NCBI RefSeq assembly: GCF_036174265.1
Contig: NZ_CP108055.1
Coordinates: 2,790,001 to 2,854,000, forward strand
Source of the DNA: Streptomyces sp. NBC_00285
Lineage (GTDB): Bacteria > Actinomycetota > Actinomycetes > Streptomycetales > Streptomycetaceae
Length of the DNA: 64,000 nucleotides
Direction: 5' to 3'
In this document: positions 1 through 8,009 of the stretch, in pieces
Position numbering within the stretch: the first letter of the stretch is position 1
Layout: each line of letters opens with the position of its first letter
Translations under genes and position numbers: made by a program
Notes under the pieces: generated by a model
Told to the model about the DNA's origin: nothing
The model's database searches: none
What the model saw: only the letters and a program-made list of their open reading frames with translations

Positions 1-1
1 C

Positions 2-484
2 CTGTTCTCGGAACCGAGCCGGGCACTGGTGGCGGTCGCCCTGAAGTCGGCACACGCGCGTGGCGTGCCGGTGAGTCTGGACCCGGCGTCGGCGGGGTTC
101 CTCGGGGAGTTGGGGGTGGACCGCTTCCTCGCGCTGGTGGAGGGGGTGGACGTCCTGCTGCCCAGCCGGGACGAGGCGTGTCTGCTCACCGGGCTGCCCG
201 ACGCGGCGGACGCGGCGGCCAAACTGAGCCGCCATGTCCCGCTGGTGGTCACCAAGCAGGGTGCGCAGGGTGCGTTGATCGCCCGGTCCGGCACCGTGTT
301 CGCCCACGTGCCCGCCGTGGCGGCGACGCCCCGGGACACCACCGGGGCCGGCGACGCGTTCACGGGCGCGTTCCTCGCGGCCCTGCTGGCGGGCGCCGGG
401 CCCGAGGACGCGGCGGCGGCAGGATGCCGGGCGGGGTCGCTGGCGGTGGAGCGGGTGGGCGGGAGACCTCCGCTGCCGGACTGA
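2..484 (+). CDS. PfkB-family carbohydrate kinase, C-terminal part (cut by left edge)
   Basis: This is the C-terminal part of a ribokinase/PfkB-type sugar or nucleoside kinase, which transfers the ATP gamma-phosphate to a substrate hydroxyl. The frame is open from base 2, so the true start lies left of the window. The family signature DTTGAGDAFTGAF is at about bases 336-374; its GAGD carries the catalytic Asp and the anion hole. Upstream, VVTKQGAQGA matches the usual nucleotide-binding strand. The stop is at 482-484. The substrate (ribose, fructose, pseudouridine or other) cannot be told without the N-terminal half. The downstream methyltransferase is on the other strand, so no operon partner is visible. 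Confidence 0.9.
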   Translation: MFSEPSRALVAVALKSAHARGVPVSLDPASAGFLGELGVDRFLALVEGVDVLLPSRDEACLLTGLPDAADAAAKLSRHVPLVVTKQGAQGALIARSGTVFAHVPAVAATPRDTTGAGDAFTGAFLAALLAGAGPEDAAAAGCRAGSLAVERVGGRPPLPD

Positions 485-540
485 CGCCTCGCCGGGCGAC
501 CCGGCTCCCGCTCCCTCCCTCCTGCTCTCCCCTGTGCCTA

Positions 541-1335
541 CTACGCCTTGCGCCCCCAGGCCGAGATGAGGGGAGCCGTGGCCAGGTCCATGGTGCCGGT
601 GGCGACGTTGGCGAGGTGCTGGTCGATGTCCTCGTCCGTGGCGAGGCCCGCCGTGACCAACTGATCGCGGATCTGGCGGATCGTGGCGGATTCCAGGGCT
701 GCGCAGGCAGGCGAGGCGAGCGGGAAGTACGCGTCGGCCGCCACCTGGCGCAGGCCGGCCTCGCGGAGCAGGCGCGGGAGTGTGCGGCCGTAGGAGAGGT
801 CGGCGCCGCGGTCGGCGAGCAGTCGGCGGAAGCCCTGCCGCAGCCGGTTCGCCAGCTGCTGCTCGGGGCCGTACTCGTCGGGGCAGGTCAGGGGCTGGAG
901 GGCGGGGTCGGCGTCCTCCAGCAGGAGTCGTCCGCCGGGGCGCAGGGACTTGATCATCGACTGCAACGCCCGTTCGCGGTCCGGCACATGGACGAGGACG
1001 AGCCGGGCGTGCACGAGGTCGAAGCCCTCCCCGGGCGGTTCCTGGGCGCTCACGTCGTGGACGCGTACGTCCACCGGCGGGCGGGCCGCGGCCGTGAGCC
1101 GGGTGGTGTCGATGTCGGTCGCGACGATCTTTCCGGTCGGGCCGACCTTCTTGGCCAGCCAGGACACCACGGACGTGCCTCCGGCGCCCACCTCCCAGCA
1201 GCGCCAGCCCGGCCCGACACCGAATCCTTCGAGATGCCGGAAGGTCGTGGGGTCGAAGAGGGTGGCGAAGGCGTCGAAGCGTTCCGCCGCCTCCATCTGC
1301 CGGTTGTCGAGGAGATACCCGTCGGTTCGTGTCAT
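541..1335 (-). CDS. Class I SAM-dependent methyltransferase
   Basis: A 264-residue Rossmann-fold methyltransferase. Motif I reads WEVGAGGTSV (about residues 47-56), the acidic end of strand beta2 is VATDID, and the post-motif VHARLVLVHVPDRERAL is typical of the UbiE/Methyltransf_25 group. I start at the ATG at 1335 (MTRTDGY), because the longer frame to 1437 adds a proline-rich stretch unlike the family. The substrate is unknown. It is a single gene on the minus strand, divergent from the CorA gene that starts at 1547; the 211 bp between them should hold both promoters. Confidence 0.85.
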   Translation of the reverse strand: MTRTDGYLLDNRQMEAAERFDAFATLFDPTTFRHLEGFGVGPGWRCWEVGAGGTSVVSWLAKKVGPTGKIVATDIDTTRLTAAARPPVDVRVHDVSAQEPPGEGFDLVHARLVLVHVPDRERALQSMIKSLRPGGRLLLEDADPALQPLTCPDEYGPEQQLANRLRQGFRRLLADRGADLSYGRTLPRLLREAGLRQVAADAYFPLASPACAALESATIRQIRDQLVTAGLATDEDIDQHLANVATGTMDLATAPLISAWGRKA

Positions 1336-1546
1336 GCGGCGATGATCCCAGTTGTCGGGCTTGTCGGTAGGAGGCGACGCGACGGGACAACCGGTACCTC
1401 TTCGGACGGGCCCGGGTTTTCCACAGGCGGGAACCAAGCGGAATGGGCCTTGTCCACAGGCTCACCTGCCGCTTACGTCGACCTGGCAAACTGGCTCGCC
1501 AGGACGCAGAACCGCGTCGCACGGAGATCCACGCGAGGAGATCCAG

Positions 1547-2674
1547 ATGTCCATGGCAGGGAATCTGCGAAAGGTCACGGGCCTTGGCAGGGTCAGCGGC
1601 CTGAGCAAGGTGGCCCGGCTGGCCCGGCGGCGTCCGCGCGTCGACCTGAGCCACCATGCCCGCTCCCCGTTGGGCACGTCGGTGGTCAACTGCGTGACCT
1701 ACAGGGAGGGGACACGAGTCCCCACGGACGGCGATCTGGTCGACACCGTCGAACATCTGCGCAAGACCCGTGACGGTTTCGTCTGGCTCGGCCTCCACGA
1801 GCCGTCGAACCACGAGTTCGAGGGCATCGCGGACCTCTTCGACCTGCACCCGCTGGCCGTCGAGGACGCGGTCGAGGCACATCAGCGCCCCAAGGTGGAG
1901 CGGTACGGCGAGACCCTGTTCGCGGTGTTCAAAACGGTCTGTTACGTGGAGCACGAGGAACTCACGGCCACGAGCGAGGTGGTCAACACCGGCGAGATCA
2001 TGGTGTTCGTCGGCCAGGACTTCGTGATCACGGTCAGGCACGGCAGCCACGGATCGCTGGGCCCGTTGCGCGAGGAGCTGGAGTCCGACCCCCGGCAGCT
2101 CACGAAGGGACCGGCCGCGGTGCTGCACGCGATCGCGGACCATGTCGTCGACGACTATCTGCGCGTCACCGACTCGATGCAGTCGGACATCGACCTGGTC
2201 GAAATGGCGGTGTTCGCGGAGAACGGCGGGCGGGTCGACGCGGGCCGCATCTACCAGCTCAAGCGGGAACTCCTGGAGCTGAAGCGGGCGGTGGTCCCGT
2301 TGAGCCGCCCGCTCGAGGCACTCTCCACCCGGCCGATCCAGGTGGTCGCCCCGGAGATACAGGCCTACTTCCGTGACGTCTCCGACCATCTGCTGCGCGC
2401 CAAGGAGCAGATCGCCGCCTTCGACGAACTGCTCAACTCGATCCTGCAGGCCCACCTCGCGCAGGTGACGGTCGCGCAGAACGAGGACATGCGGAAGATC
2501 ACCGCCTGGGCCGCGGTGATCGCCGTTCCGACGATGGTCTGCGGCGTGTACGGCATGAACTTCGACCACATGCCGGAGCTGCACTGGACGTTCGGCTACC
2601 CGTTGGTCATGGGTGTGATAGCCGTCGCGTGCGGCGTGCTGTACCGCGGCTTCCGGCGCAACGGCTGGCTGTGA
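1547..2674 (+). CDS. corA: CorA-family magnesium/cobalt transporter
   Basis: A 375-residue CorA-type divalent cation channel. The long N-terminal cytoplasmic domain ends in a helical stalk, followed by two C-terminal membrane segments. The first segment ends in the signature YGMNFDHMPEL (GMN selectivity motif plus MPEL loop); the second is PLVMGVIAVACGVLYRGF, and the protein ends in basic residues facing the cytoplasm. Length and layout fit the family. The ATG at 1547 follows a GAGGAG box at 1535-1540, so the upstream extension of the frame is not used. The likely role is Mg2+ uptake at the plasma membrane. It converges on the CBS gene with only 22 bp between. Confidence 0.93.
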   Translation: MSMAGNLRKVTGLGRVSGLSKVARLARRRPRVDLSHHARSPLGTSVVNCVTYREGTRVPTDGDLVDTVEHLRKTRDGFVWLGLHEPSNHEFEGIADLFDLHPLAVEDAVEAHQRPKVERYGETLFAVFKTVCYVEHEELTATSEVVNTGEIMVFVGQDFVITVRHGSHGSLGPLREELESDPRQLTKGPAAVLHAIADHVVDDYLRVTDSMQSDIDLVEMAVFAENGGRVDAGRIYQLKRELLELKRAVVPLSRPLEALSTRPIQVVAPEIQAYFRDVSDHLLRAKEQIAAFDELLNSILQAHLAQVTVAQNEDMRKITAWAAVIAVPTMVCGVYGMNFDHMPELHWTFGYPLVMGVIAVACGVLYRGFRRNGWL

Positions 2675-2696
2675 GCGGGAGCGACCGCGCGGTGGC

Positions 2697-3128
2697 TCAG
2701 TGGGTGGTGGAGGTGCGCGCGTAGACGCTCTCGGCCCATCCGGCGATCTGTTCGTCGGTCAGATGCCGGGCCAGGTCGGCCTCGCTGATCATGCCCACGA
2801 GGCGCTTGTCGGCGATGACGGGGAGCCTGCGGATCTGGTGCTCCCGCATCTCGTGCAGCACCTCGTCGACATCGGCGCTCGCGTCGATCCAGCGGGGTGT
2901 GCCCTGGGCCATCTCGCCCGCGGTCACTTTCGCCGGGTCGTGGCCCATGGCGACACAGCCGATGACGATGTCGCGGTCGGTGAGGATGCCGCACAGCCGT
3001 TCGTTCGCGTCGCTGATGGGCAGGGCTCCGACGCCGAGTTCACGCATCAGCTGGGCGGCGCGGTCGAGGGTCTCGTGAGCGGGGATCCACTGTGCACCCC
3101 GGTGCATGATGTCTCCGGCGGTGGTCAT
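2697..3128 (-). CDS. Tandem CBS-domain protein
   Basis: A 143-residue protein made of two CBS domains (about residues 5-60 and 70-128). Each shows the family pattern: GVGALPISDANERLCGILTDRDI in the first, IRRLPVIADKRLVGMISEADL in the second. Such stand-alone pairs bind adenine nucleotides or SAM and act as energy or stress sensors; the partner is unknown. The ATG at 3128 sits behind a good GGGAGG box (sense strand of about 3134-3139). The reading frame continues upstream to 3269 but that part is Arg/Pro-rich and without a ribosome binding site. No partner gene in an operon is visible. Confidence 0.9.
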   Translation of the reverse strand: MTTAGDIMHRGAQWIPAHETLDRAAQLMRELGVGALPISDANERLCGILTDRDIVIGCVAMGHDPAKVTAGEMAQGTPRWIDASADVDEVLHEMREHQIRRLPVIADKRLVGMISEADLARHLTDEQIAGWAESVYARTSTTH

Positions 3129-3347
3129 GGAGTACCTCCCGGTGCCGGACGGCCGGCGCGGCGCGGAGGGGCGCCGCAAGTCCCGGCGCCCTACATTCTC
3201 GCCGCGCCACCGGGGGCTCGCACCCGGAACTGCGCGACTGCACGCTGACGGCGGCCGGAAGCGGGCCATCGGTCGGACGCAATGGCCCCGCTCTTCCCCG
3301 GGACGGGTACGCGATCGAGTACGGGCTCGGGTACGGGTACGGCCGGG

Positions 3348-3980
3348 TCAGCCGCTCCACGCCGGGTGGCGGGGGTCGTCCGCGCGGACGAGGACGTCGG
3401 CCGTGCCTGCGGGGTCGGTCTCGTCGGCGTAGCGCTCGTAGGCGGGGAGGGTCCAGTGGTCGGACTCCTCGGTTCGGCGGCGGAGGGCGCCCTCGGACAG
3501 GAGGACGTGGACGGTCAGGTCGAAGGGGAACCAGTGGCGCAGCAGGAGGGGGCCATGGAGCAACAGGACGCCGCCGGGCGGGAGATGGACGTAGGAGCTG
3601 CGGGTGGCGCGGTCGGTGGCCGGGTCCCACAGGTCGGGCAGGACCCGGCCGTCGCCGCCGGGTTCGAGGGGCCCGAAGACCTCGCGCCAGAGTGCGCCGA
3701 CGTCGAACCAGCCGTCGTAGTAGGCCTCCAGGTCGTGATGGCCGTATTCCAGACGGAGCGAGGCGGGGCGCAGGAAGCCCTGCATGCCGACGCCGAGGGA
3801 GGGGCGGCCGCGTATGCGCAGGGCCTCGCGGACGCGTTCGGCGAGGTCACCTGGGCGGGCCGCCGGGGCGCCGTCGAGGGCGACGCGGGGCCAGGGGCTG
3901 CCGTCGGCCGGTTCCAGGTCGAGGAGGCGGTCGGCCAGTTGGTCGGCGAGCCGGTCCCAGGTGATCGCTTCGAGTCGCAC
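3348..3980 (-). CDS. Uridine-kinase-like protein with a degenerate P-loop
   Basis: A 210-residue protein resembling the uridine kinase-like P-loop family of actinomycetes. The fold-specific segments are visible: DGAPAARPGDLAERV near residues 36-50 where the Walker A would be, the YYDGWFD motif, and HLPPGGVLLLHGPLLLRHWFPFDLTVHV in the C-terminal half. The Walker A position lacks the GxxxxGK[ST] pattern, so ATP binding or catalysis is doubtful. The start is set at the GTG at 3980 (VRLEAITWDRL); no strong ribosome binding site is seen, and the much longer open frame to 5033 lies antisense to the next two genes. Function unknown. Confidence 0.75.
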   Translation of the reverse strand: MRLEAITWDRLADQLADRLLDLEPADGSPWPRVALDGAPAARPGDLAERVREALRIRGRPSLGVGMQGFLRPASLRLEYGHHDLEAYYDGWFDVGALWREVFGPLEPGGDGRVLPDLWDPATDRATRSSYVHLPPGGVLLLHGPLLLRHWFPFDLTVHVLLSEGALRRRTEESDHWTLPAYERYADETDPAGTADVLVRADDPRHPAWSG

Positions 3981-4208
3981 ACGGCCATGATGCGTCAGCG
4001 GATGCTCAGGTCGCGTCGCGTTCACGGGTCCGGTGGGCGGCGAGCAGGTACGGGAGGTCGGTGTCGCTCCAGACGCGGGGGCGGCGCGGAGGGGGCTGCA
4101 CCGGGCGTTCTCTGTTCTGCCGCTCTGCCTTTCCGCCGCCCCGCCGTCCGCCCCGCACTTGGAGCTTGTGGTGTCGGTGGTGAGGGGGGCCTGGGGAATG
4201 AACCCCTC

Positions 4209-4955
4209 ATGGCAGGTCTTGTGACTCCCCCGCCGGGTGGCGGACCCCTCGTTGTCCAGCCGTTGCGGAGACGGCACTGTGCGGAGTGCCGGGGCGGGCC
4301 GCTGGCGTTGCTCGTCGTCGAGGGCGGGTCGCCGCGGTGTCTCGACTGTGCCGACCTCGGGCATCTGGTGTTCCTTCCGCGCGGCGACACGGCGCTCACG
4401 CGTCGGTCTCGGGAGGAGAGTGCGCTGTCGGCGGTCGTCGTGCGTTTCAACCGGCGCAAGGGGCGTTACGAGCGGCAGGGCGTCCTCGTCGAGGAGGCCG
4501 GGCTGGTGCGGGCCGAGGAGCGGTGCCTCGCGGACGCGGAGGCACGGCGACGGCGTCGGGCGCGGGACGCTCGGCGGCGGGCGGTGGCGGACGTGCGGTT
4601 CGCGGAGGCGTTCGCGGCGGAGATACGGCGGCGGTTTCCCGGGTGCCCGGGTGACCGCGCCGCTGTCATCGCCTCGCATGCGTCCCTGCGGGGCAGCGGG
4701 CGGGTGGGGCGGAGTGCGGCGGGGCGGGCGTTGTCGGAGGGGGCGGTGGTGTCGGCGGTGATGGCGGCCGTGCGGCATGTGGACACGTCGTACGACGCGT
4801 TGCTGATGAGCGGGGTGGCGCGGCATGAGGCGCGGCGGCGGATCTCGGCGGATGTGGAGGCGGTACTGAGGGGGTGGCGGGGTGCGGGGGCGGCTGAGCA
4901 GCCGGAAGAGGAAGCTGAGGGCTTCCGATGCGGTCGGTCGGCGCCACGGGGCTGA
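4209..4955 (+). CDS. DUF2293 domain-containing protein
   Basis: A 248-residue protein of unknown function. The N-terminus carries two CxxC-like pairs (HCAECRGG and RCLDCADLGH, about residues 24-51), suggesting a small zinc-binding fold. A very Arg-rich helical middle follows (residues about 105-130). The C-terminal 85 residues (RFPGCPGDRAAVIASHA through VEAVLRGWR) match the DUF2293 pattern. The ATG at 4209 was chosen because the homology-like region begins just after it. Base and codon use match the neighbours. Confidence 0.75.
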   Translation: MAGLVTPPPGGGPLVVQPLRRRHCAECRGGPLALLVVEGGSPRCLDCADLGHLVFLPRGDTALTRRSREESALSAVVVRFNRRKGRYERQGVLVEEAGLVRAEERCLADAEARRRRRARDARRRAVADVRFAEAFAAEIRRRFPGCPGDRAAVIASHASLRGSGRVGRSAAGRALSEGAVVSAVMAAVRHVDTSYDALLMSGVARHEARRRISADVEAVLRGWRGAGAAEQPEEEAEGFRCGRSAPRG

Positions 4956-5086
4956 GAGACCGGCTGAGTGTGGACGTTTGCGTATGGCGGTGCGCGGAAT
5001 GGCCATGGTGGGCAGGGATGGGACGGGATTCACTGGTGGGGACGGGTGGTGCCGGGCCTGGGGCTCGGCCGGAGGCGGGAGCCGGC

Positions 5087-5572
5087 GTGGAGACGATCGA
5101 TGGGCCTTACTTCGTGCTGGTCGTGCTGGGGGTGTTGGGGACCGGGCTGGTGGCCGGCGTTTTCTGCGCGTTCTCGACCTTCGTGATGAGCGGGCTCGCC
5201 TCGTTGCCGCCCGCGCAGGGTGTCGCCGCGATGAACGCGATCAATGTGACCGCGGTGCGGCCGCCGTTCATGGCGCTGTTCGCCGGCTCGGCGGTGCTGT
5301 CCGCGATGATCGCGGTGGTGACCTTCGTACTGTGGCCGGACAAGGGGACGGTGGAGCTGCTGGTGGGCAGCGTGTTGTATCTGTTCGGTTCGTTCGGGCT
5401 CACCATGGTGGCGAACGTCCCGCGCAACGACGCCTTGCTCAAGCTGGACCCGGGCACCCCGGAGGCCGCGGCGTACTGGCCGACGTTCGTGCGCGAGTGG
5501 ACGATGTGGAACCACGTGCGCGCGGCCGCCTCGGGTGCAGCGGCGCTGGCGTACATCCTGGCCCTCACGTGA
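5087..5572 (+). CDS. DUF1772 / anthrone-oxygenase-like membrane protein
   Basis: A 161-residue integral membrane protein with four predicted hydrophobic segments. The family pattern GLVAGVFCAFSTFVMSGL, then PPAQGVAAMNAIN and a C-terminal W(T)MWNHVRA, fits DUF1772 (anthrone oxygenase fold). The biological substrate in actinomycetes is not known. The GTG at 5087 follows GGAGGCGGGA (5071-5080). It lies 131 bp after the DUF2293 gene on the same strand, so a shared transcript is possible but unproven. Confidence 0.8.
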   Translation: METIDGPYFVLVVLGVLGTGLVAGVFCAFSTFVMSGLASLPPAQGVAAMNAINVTAVRPPFMALFAGSAVLSAMIAVVTFVLWPDKGTVELLVGSVLYLFGSFGLTMVANVPRNDALLKLDPGTPEAAAYWPTFVREWTMWNHVRAAASGAAALAYILALT

Positions 5573-5884
5573 GCGTCGCGCCCACTCTCCACGAGCCGTG
5601 ACCCTCGACCCGTGACCCACGACCCGTGAGCGTCGCGCCCACCCCCTCCCCCGACCGTCGAAAAGCGCTGTCCCGGCGGTCTTCCGGCGCTCTGCGCGCG
5701 TGGCCGATGAGTCGTATCGTGGCCGAAAGAAGTTCCGCGAGCGTGCCGCCCGATGACGAACGGACACGCCGGACACGACTGACACCTCGCGCACGCCGGA
5801 CGCATCGGGCACGCCTGACTCACCGGGCCCGCCGACCACGTCAGCGCCGCGTCGGCGTCACCTGCGCGAGCAAGGAAGACGGCC
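5573..5884. other. 312-bp intergenic region with short direct repeats
   Basis: No gene is seen. An exact 18-bp direct repeat (5568-5585 and 5625-5642) starts at the end of the DUF1772 gene, with shorter GACCCGTGA-like repeats between the copies. The second half (5750-5850) is rich in ACGCCGGACAC/ACGC-type short repeats. The promoter of gltD should lie here but no clear -10/-35 pair stands out. Confidence 0.5.
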
Positions 5885-7372
5885 ATGGCCGATCCCAAGG
5901 GATTCATGACGACGCCTCGCCGGGACTGGCCTCGCCGGCCGGTCGAGGAGCGGGTCCGGGACTGGGACGAGGTGTACGTCCCCGGGGCGCTGCTGCCCAT
6001 CATCAGCGGGCAGGCGGACCGTTGCATGGACTGCGGCATTCCGTTCTGCCACGAGGCCTGTCCGCTCGGGAACCTCATCCCGGAGTGGAACGACCTGGTT
6101 TCCCGGGAGGACTGGCGGCAGGCCGCCGACCGGCTGCACGCGACGAACAACTTCCCCGAGTTCACGGGGCGGTTGTGCCCTGCGCCGTGCGAGGCGGGAT
6201 GTGTGCTCGCCATCAACCAGCCGGCGGTCACCATCAAGAATGTCGAGGTGGCCGTCGCCGACCGGACCTGGGAACTCGGATTCGCGCCACCACGGCCGCC
6301 GGACCGGTTGTCCGGACGGACCGTCGCGGTGATCGGGTCGGGGCCGACCGGGCTCGCGGCGGCACAGCAGTTGACGCGGGCGGGGCACACGGTCGCCGTC
6401 TACGAGAAGGACGACCGGCTCGGTGGACTGATGCGCTACGGCATCCCCGAGTTCAAGTTGGAGAAGCGCCACCTGGAACGGCGGATCGCACAGATGCGGG
6501 CCGAGGGGACCAAGTTCCGTACGTCCACGGCGGTCGGCCGCGATGTCGGGGCGGCCGAGTTGCGGGCGCGGTACGACGCGGTGGTGATCGCCACGGGGGC
6601 CACGGCCTGGCGTGAACTGGACGTACCGGGGCGGGAGTTGGCCGGGGTCCAGCAGGCCATGGAGTATCTGCCGCTGGCCAACCGGGTGTGCGAGGGGGAT
6701 CTGGGGGTTTCCCCGATGTCGGCCGCCGGAAAGCATGTCGTCATCGTCGGCGGGGGTGACACGGGGGCCGACTGCCTGGGGACCGCGGTGCGTGAAGGGG
6801 CAGCCTCCGTGACCCAGTTGGACATCTACGGGCAGCCCGGGGCCGAACGGGACGAGGATGCCGAGCCGTGGCCCACGTATCCGAAGATCTACCGGTTGTC
6901 GGCGGCGCACGAGGAGGCTCGGGACCTGGAGACGGCACCCGCGGCGGACGCGGACGCGCGGTTGTTCGCCGCGTCGACGCTGCGCTTCGAGGGGGACGCC
7001 GACGGGCAGGTGCGGTCGCTGCACCTCGTCGAGGTGGACGCGACGCGGCGGCCGGTGGAGGGGACGGGCCGGACGCTGCCCGCCGACCTCGTGCTGCTCG
7101 CGCTCGGGTTCTCCGGGCCGGACCGGGGGGACGGGCTGGTGGCGCAGTTGGGGCTGCGGATGGAACCTCGGGGAACGGTCGCACGGGATGCGGGGTTCGG
7201 GACGAACGTGCCGGGGGTGTTCGCGGCGGGGGATGCCGCTCGGGGACAGTCGTTGATCGTGTGGGCGATCGCGGAGGGACGGGCGGTCGCGGCGGCGGTC
7301 GATCGGTATCTGACGGGGAGTTCCCAGCTGCCGGCGCCGATCGGACCGTACGACCGGCCTATGACCGTGTAG
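5885..7372 (+). CDS. gltD: Glutamate synthase small subunit (GltD-type), orphan copy
   Basis: A 495-residue NADPH-dependent flavoprotein of the glutamate synthase beta-subunit family, which feeds electrons from NADPH through FAD and two Fe-S clusters to the large subunit. The cluster cysteines are seen in CMDCGIPFCHEACPLGN (about residues 40-56) and CPAPCEAGC (about 99-107). The FAD site is VIGSGPTGLAAAQ, the NADPH site VIVGGGDTGADC, and the C-terminal FAD motif GVFAAGDAARGQSLIVWAI. The ATG at 5885 follows AAGGA. No gltB is next to it, so it is either a second GltD using a distant GltB or an adapted electron-transfer subunit for another partner. Confidence 0.93.
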   Translation: MADPKGFMTTPRRDWPRRPVEERVRDWDEVYVPGALLPIISGQADRCMDCGIPFCHEACPLGNLIPEWNDLVSREDWRQAADRLHATNNFPEFTGRLCPAPCEAGCVLAINQPAVTIKNVEVAVADRTWELGFAPPRPPDRLSGRTVAVIGSGPTGLAAAQQLTRAGHTVAVYEKDDRLGGLMRYGIPEFKLEKRHLERRIAQMRAEGTKFRTSTAVGRDVGAAELRARYDAVVIATGATAWRELDVPGRELAGVQQAMEYLPLANRVCEGDLGVSPMSAAGKHVVIVGGGDTGADCLGTAVREGAASVTQLDIYGQPGAERDEDAEPWPTYPKIYRLSAAHEEARDLETAPAADADARLFAASTLRFEGDADGQVRSLHLVEVDATRRPVEGTGRTLPADLVLLALGFSGPDRGDGLVAQLGLRMEPRGTVARDAGFGTNVPGVFAAGDAARGQSLIVWAIAEGRAVAAAVDRYLTGSSQLPAPIGPYDRPMTV

Positions 7373-7393
7373 GGACCTCGCAGGTCGTACAGC

Positions 7394-7437
7394 CCGAGGG
7401 TGCGGGTGCGGTGTGTCCGGCGGTGTCACACCCTCGG
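7394..7437. terminator. Putative bidirectional terminator between gltD and the AhpD-like gene
   Basis: A perfect 9-bp inverted repeat, CCGAGGGTG (7394-7402) and CACCCTCGG (7429-7437), lies between the convergent gltD and AhpD-like genes. The loop is long (26 nt) and there is no T-tract, so the call rests mainly on position. Confidence 0.4.
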
Positions 7438-7479
7438 TCCGTCGCACTCGTCCACCGGGAGCGGGCGGGCTCGCGTCGC

Positions 7480-7962
7480 TCAGATCCGCTCGTCCGTGCC
7501 TGCCACCTTGCCCGTCGCCAGCGCCACCCTGTTCCACGTGTTGATCGTGAGGATCAGGGACAGTACGTGGGCCAGTTCCTGCTCGTCGAAGCGCGCCGCG
7601 GCCTCGGCGTAGACGTCGTCGGGGACGCCGGCGTCGGCCACCAGGGTCACCGCCTCGGTGAGGGCCAGGGCCGCCTGTTCCTTCTCGGTGAAGAAGTGAC
7701 GGGCCTCGCGCCACACCGGGACCATGTGGAGGCGGTCCTCGGTCTCGCCTGCCTTGCGGGCGTCGTTGGTGTGCATGTGCAGGCAGTACGCGCAGCGGTT
7801 GAGGTGGGAGGAGCGGATCTGGATCAGTTCGACGAGCGCGGGGTCCAGGCCCTCACGGGCCGCCGCGTCGAAGCCGATCAGGGCACGGAAGACCTTGGGG
7901 GCGGCCTTCGCGAAGTTCAGCCGGCCCGCACCTGTCACGTTCGTGTTCGTGTTCGTCGTCAT
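7480..7962 (-). CDS. Carboxymuconolactone decarboxylase/AhpD-family protein
   Basis: A 160-residue AhpD-like protein. The signature HLNRCAYCLHMHTNDAR holds the CxxC and following His of the AhpD core, typical of peroxidase-coupled thiol-disulfide chemistry. The rest (helical, LVELIQIRSSHLN upstream; DEQELAHVLSLILTINTWNRV at the C-terminus) fits the alkylhydroperoxidase/CMD fold. I start at the ATG at 7962 (MTTNTNTNV); the further upstream Met would run into the divergent MocR gene. The 47 bp shared with that regulator suggests it is its main target. Confidence 0.9.
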   Translation of the reverse strand: MTTNTNTNVTGAGRLNFAKAAPKVFRALIGFDAAAREGLDPALVELIQIRSSHLNRCAYCLHMHTNDARKAGETEDRLHMVPVWREARHFFTEKEQAALALTEAVTLVADAGVPDDVYAEAAARFDEQELAHVLSLILTINTWNRVALATGKVAGTDERI

Positions 7963-8009
7963 GGGTACCAATTTATGGGCCGGAAAGACCGGCTGTAGGG
8001 TGCATTTCC
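7963..8009. promoter_or_regulatory. Shared 47-bp divergent promoter/operator (AhpD-like and MocR)
   Basis: Only 47 bp separate the two start codons. The region holds a GCCGG-aaaga-CCGGC inverted repeat (about 7979-7993). A TAGGGT hexamer lies 9 bp before the MocR ATG, and a CATAAAT-like element (minus strand) lies about 9 bp before the AhpD ATG. Both would place transcription starts at or next to the ATGs, so both mRNAs may be leaderless; neither start has a ribosome binding site. This layout is typical of a MocR factor controlling its neighbour and itself. Confidence 0.5.

Noticed and set aside
178..1773. Long plus-strand open frame (531 codons) across the methyltransferase gene
   Set aside because: It is Arg/Gly-rich with no family signal and lies antisense to a clear methyltransferase; a high-G+C shadow.
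4945..4980. CTGAGAG sequence suggestive of a TPP riboswitch
   Set aside because: Only the short CTGAGA word is present; the second conserved core and the thiamine-type downstream gene are missing.
3981..5033. Upstream extension of the uridine-kinase-like frame
   Set aside because: Pro/Arg-rich, antisense to the DUF2293 gene, and without a ribosome binding site.
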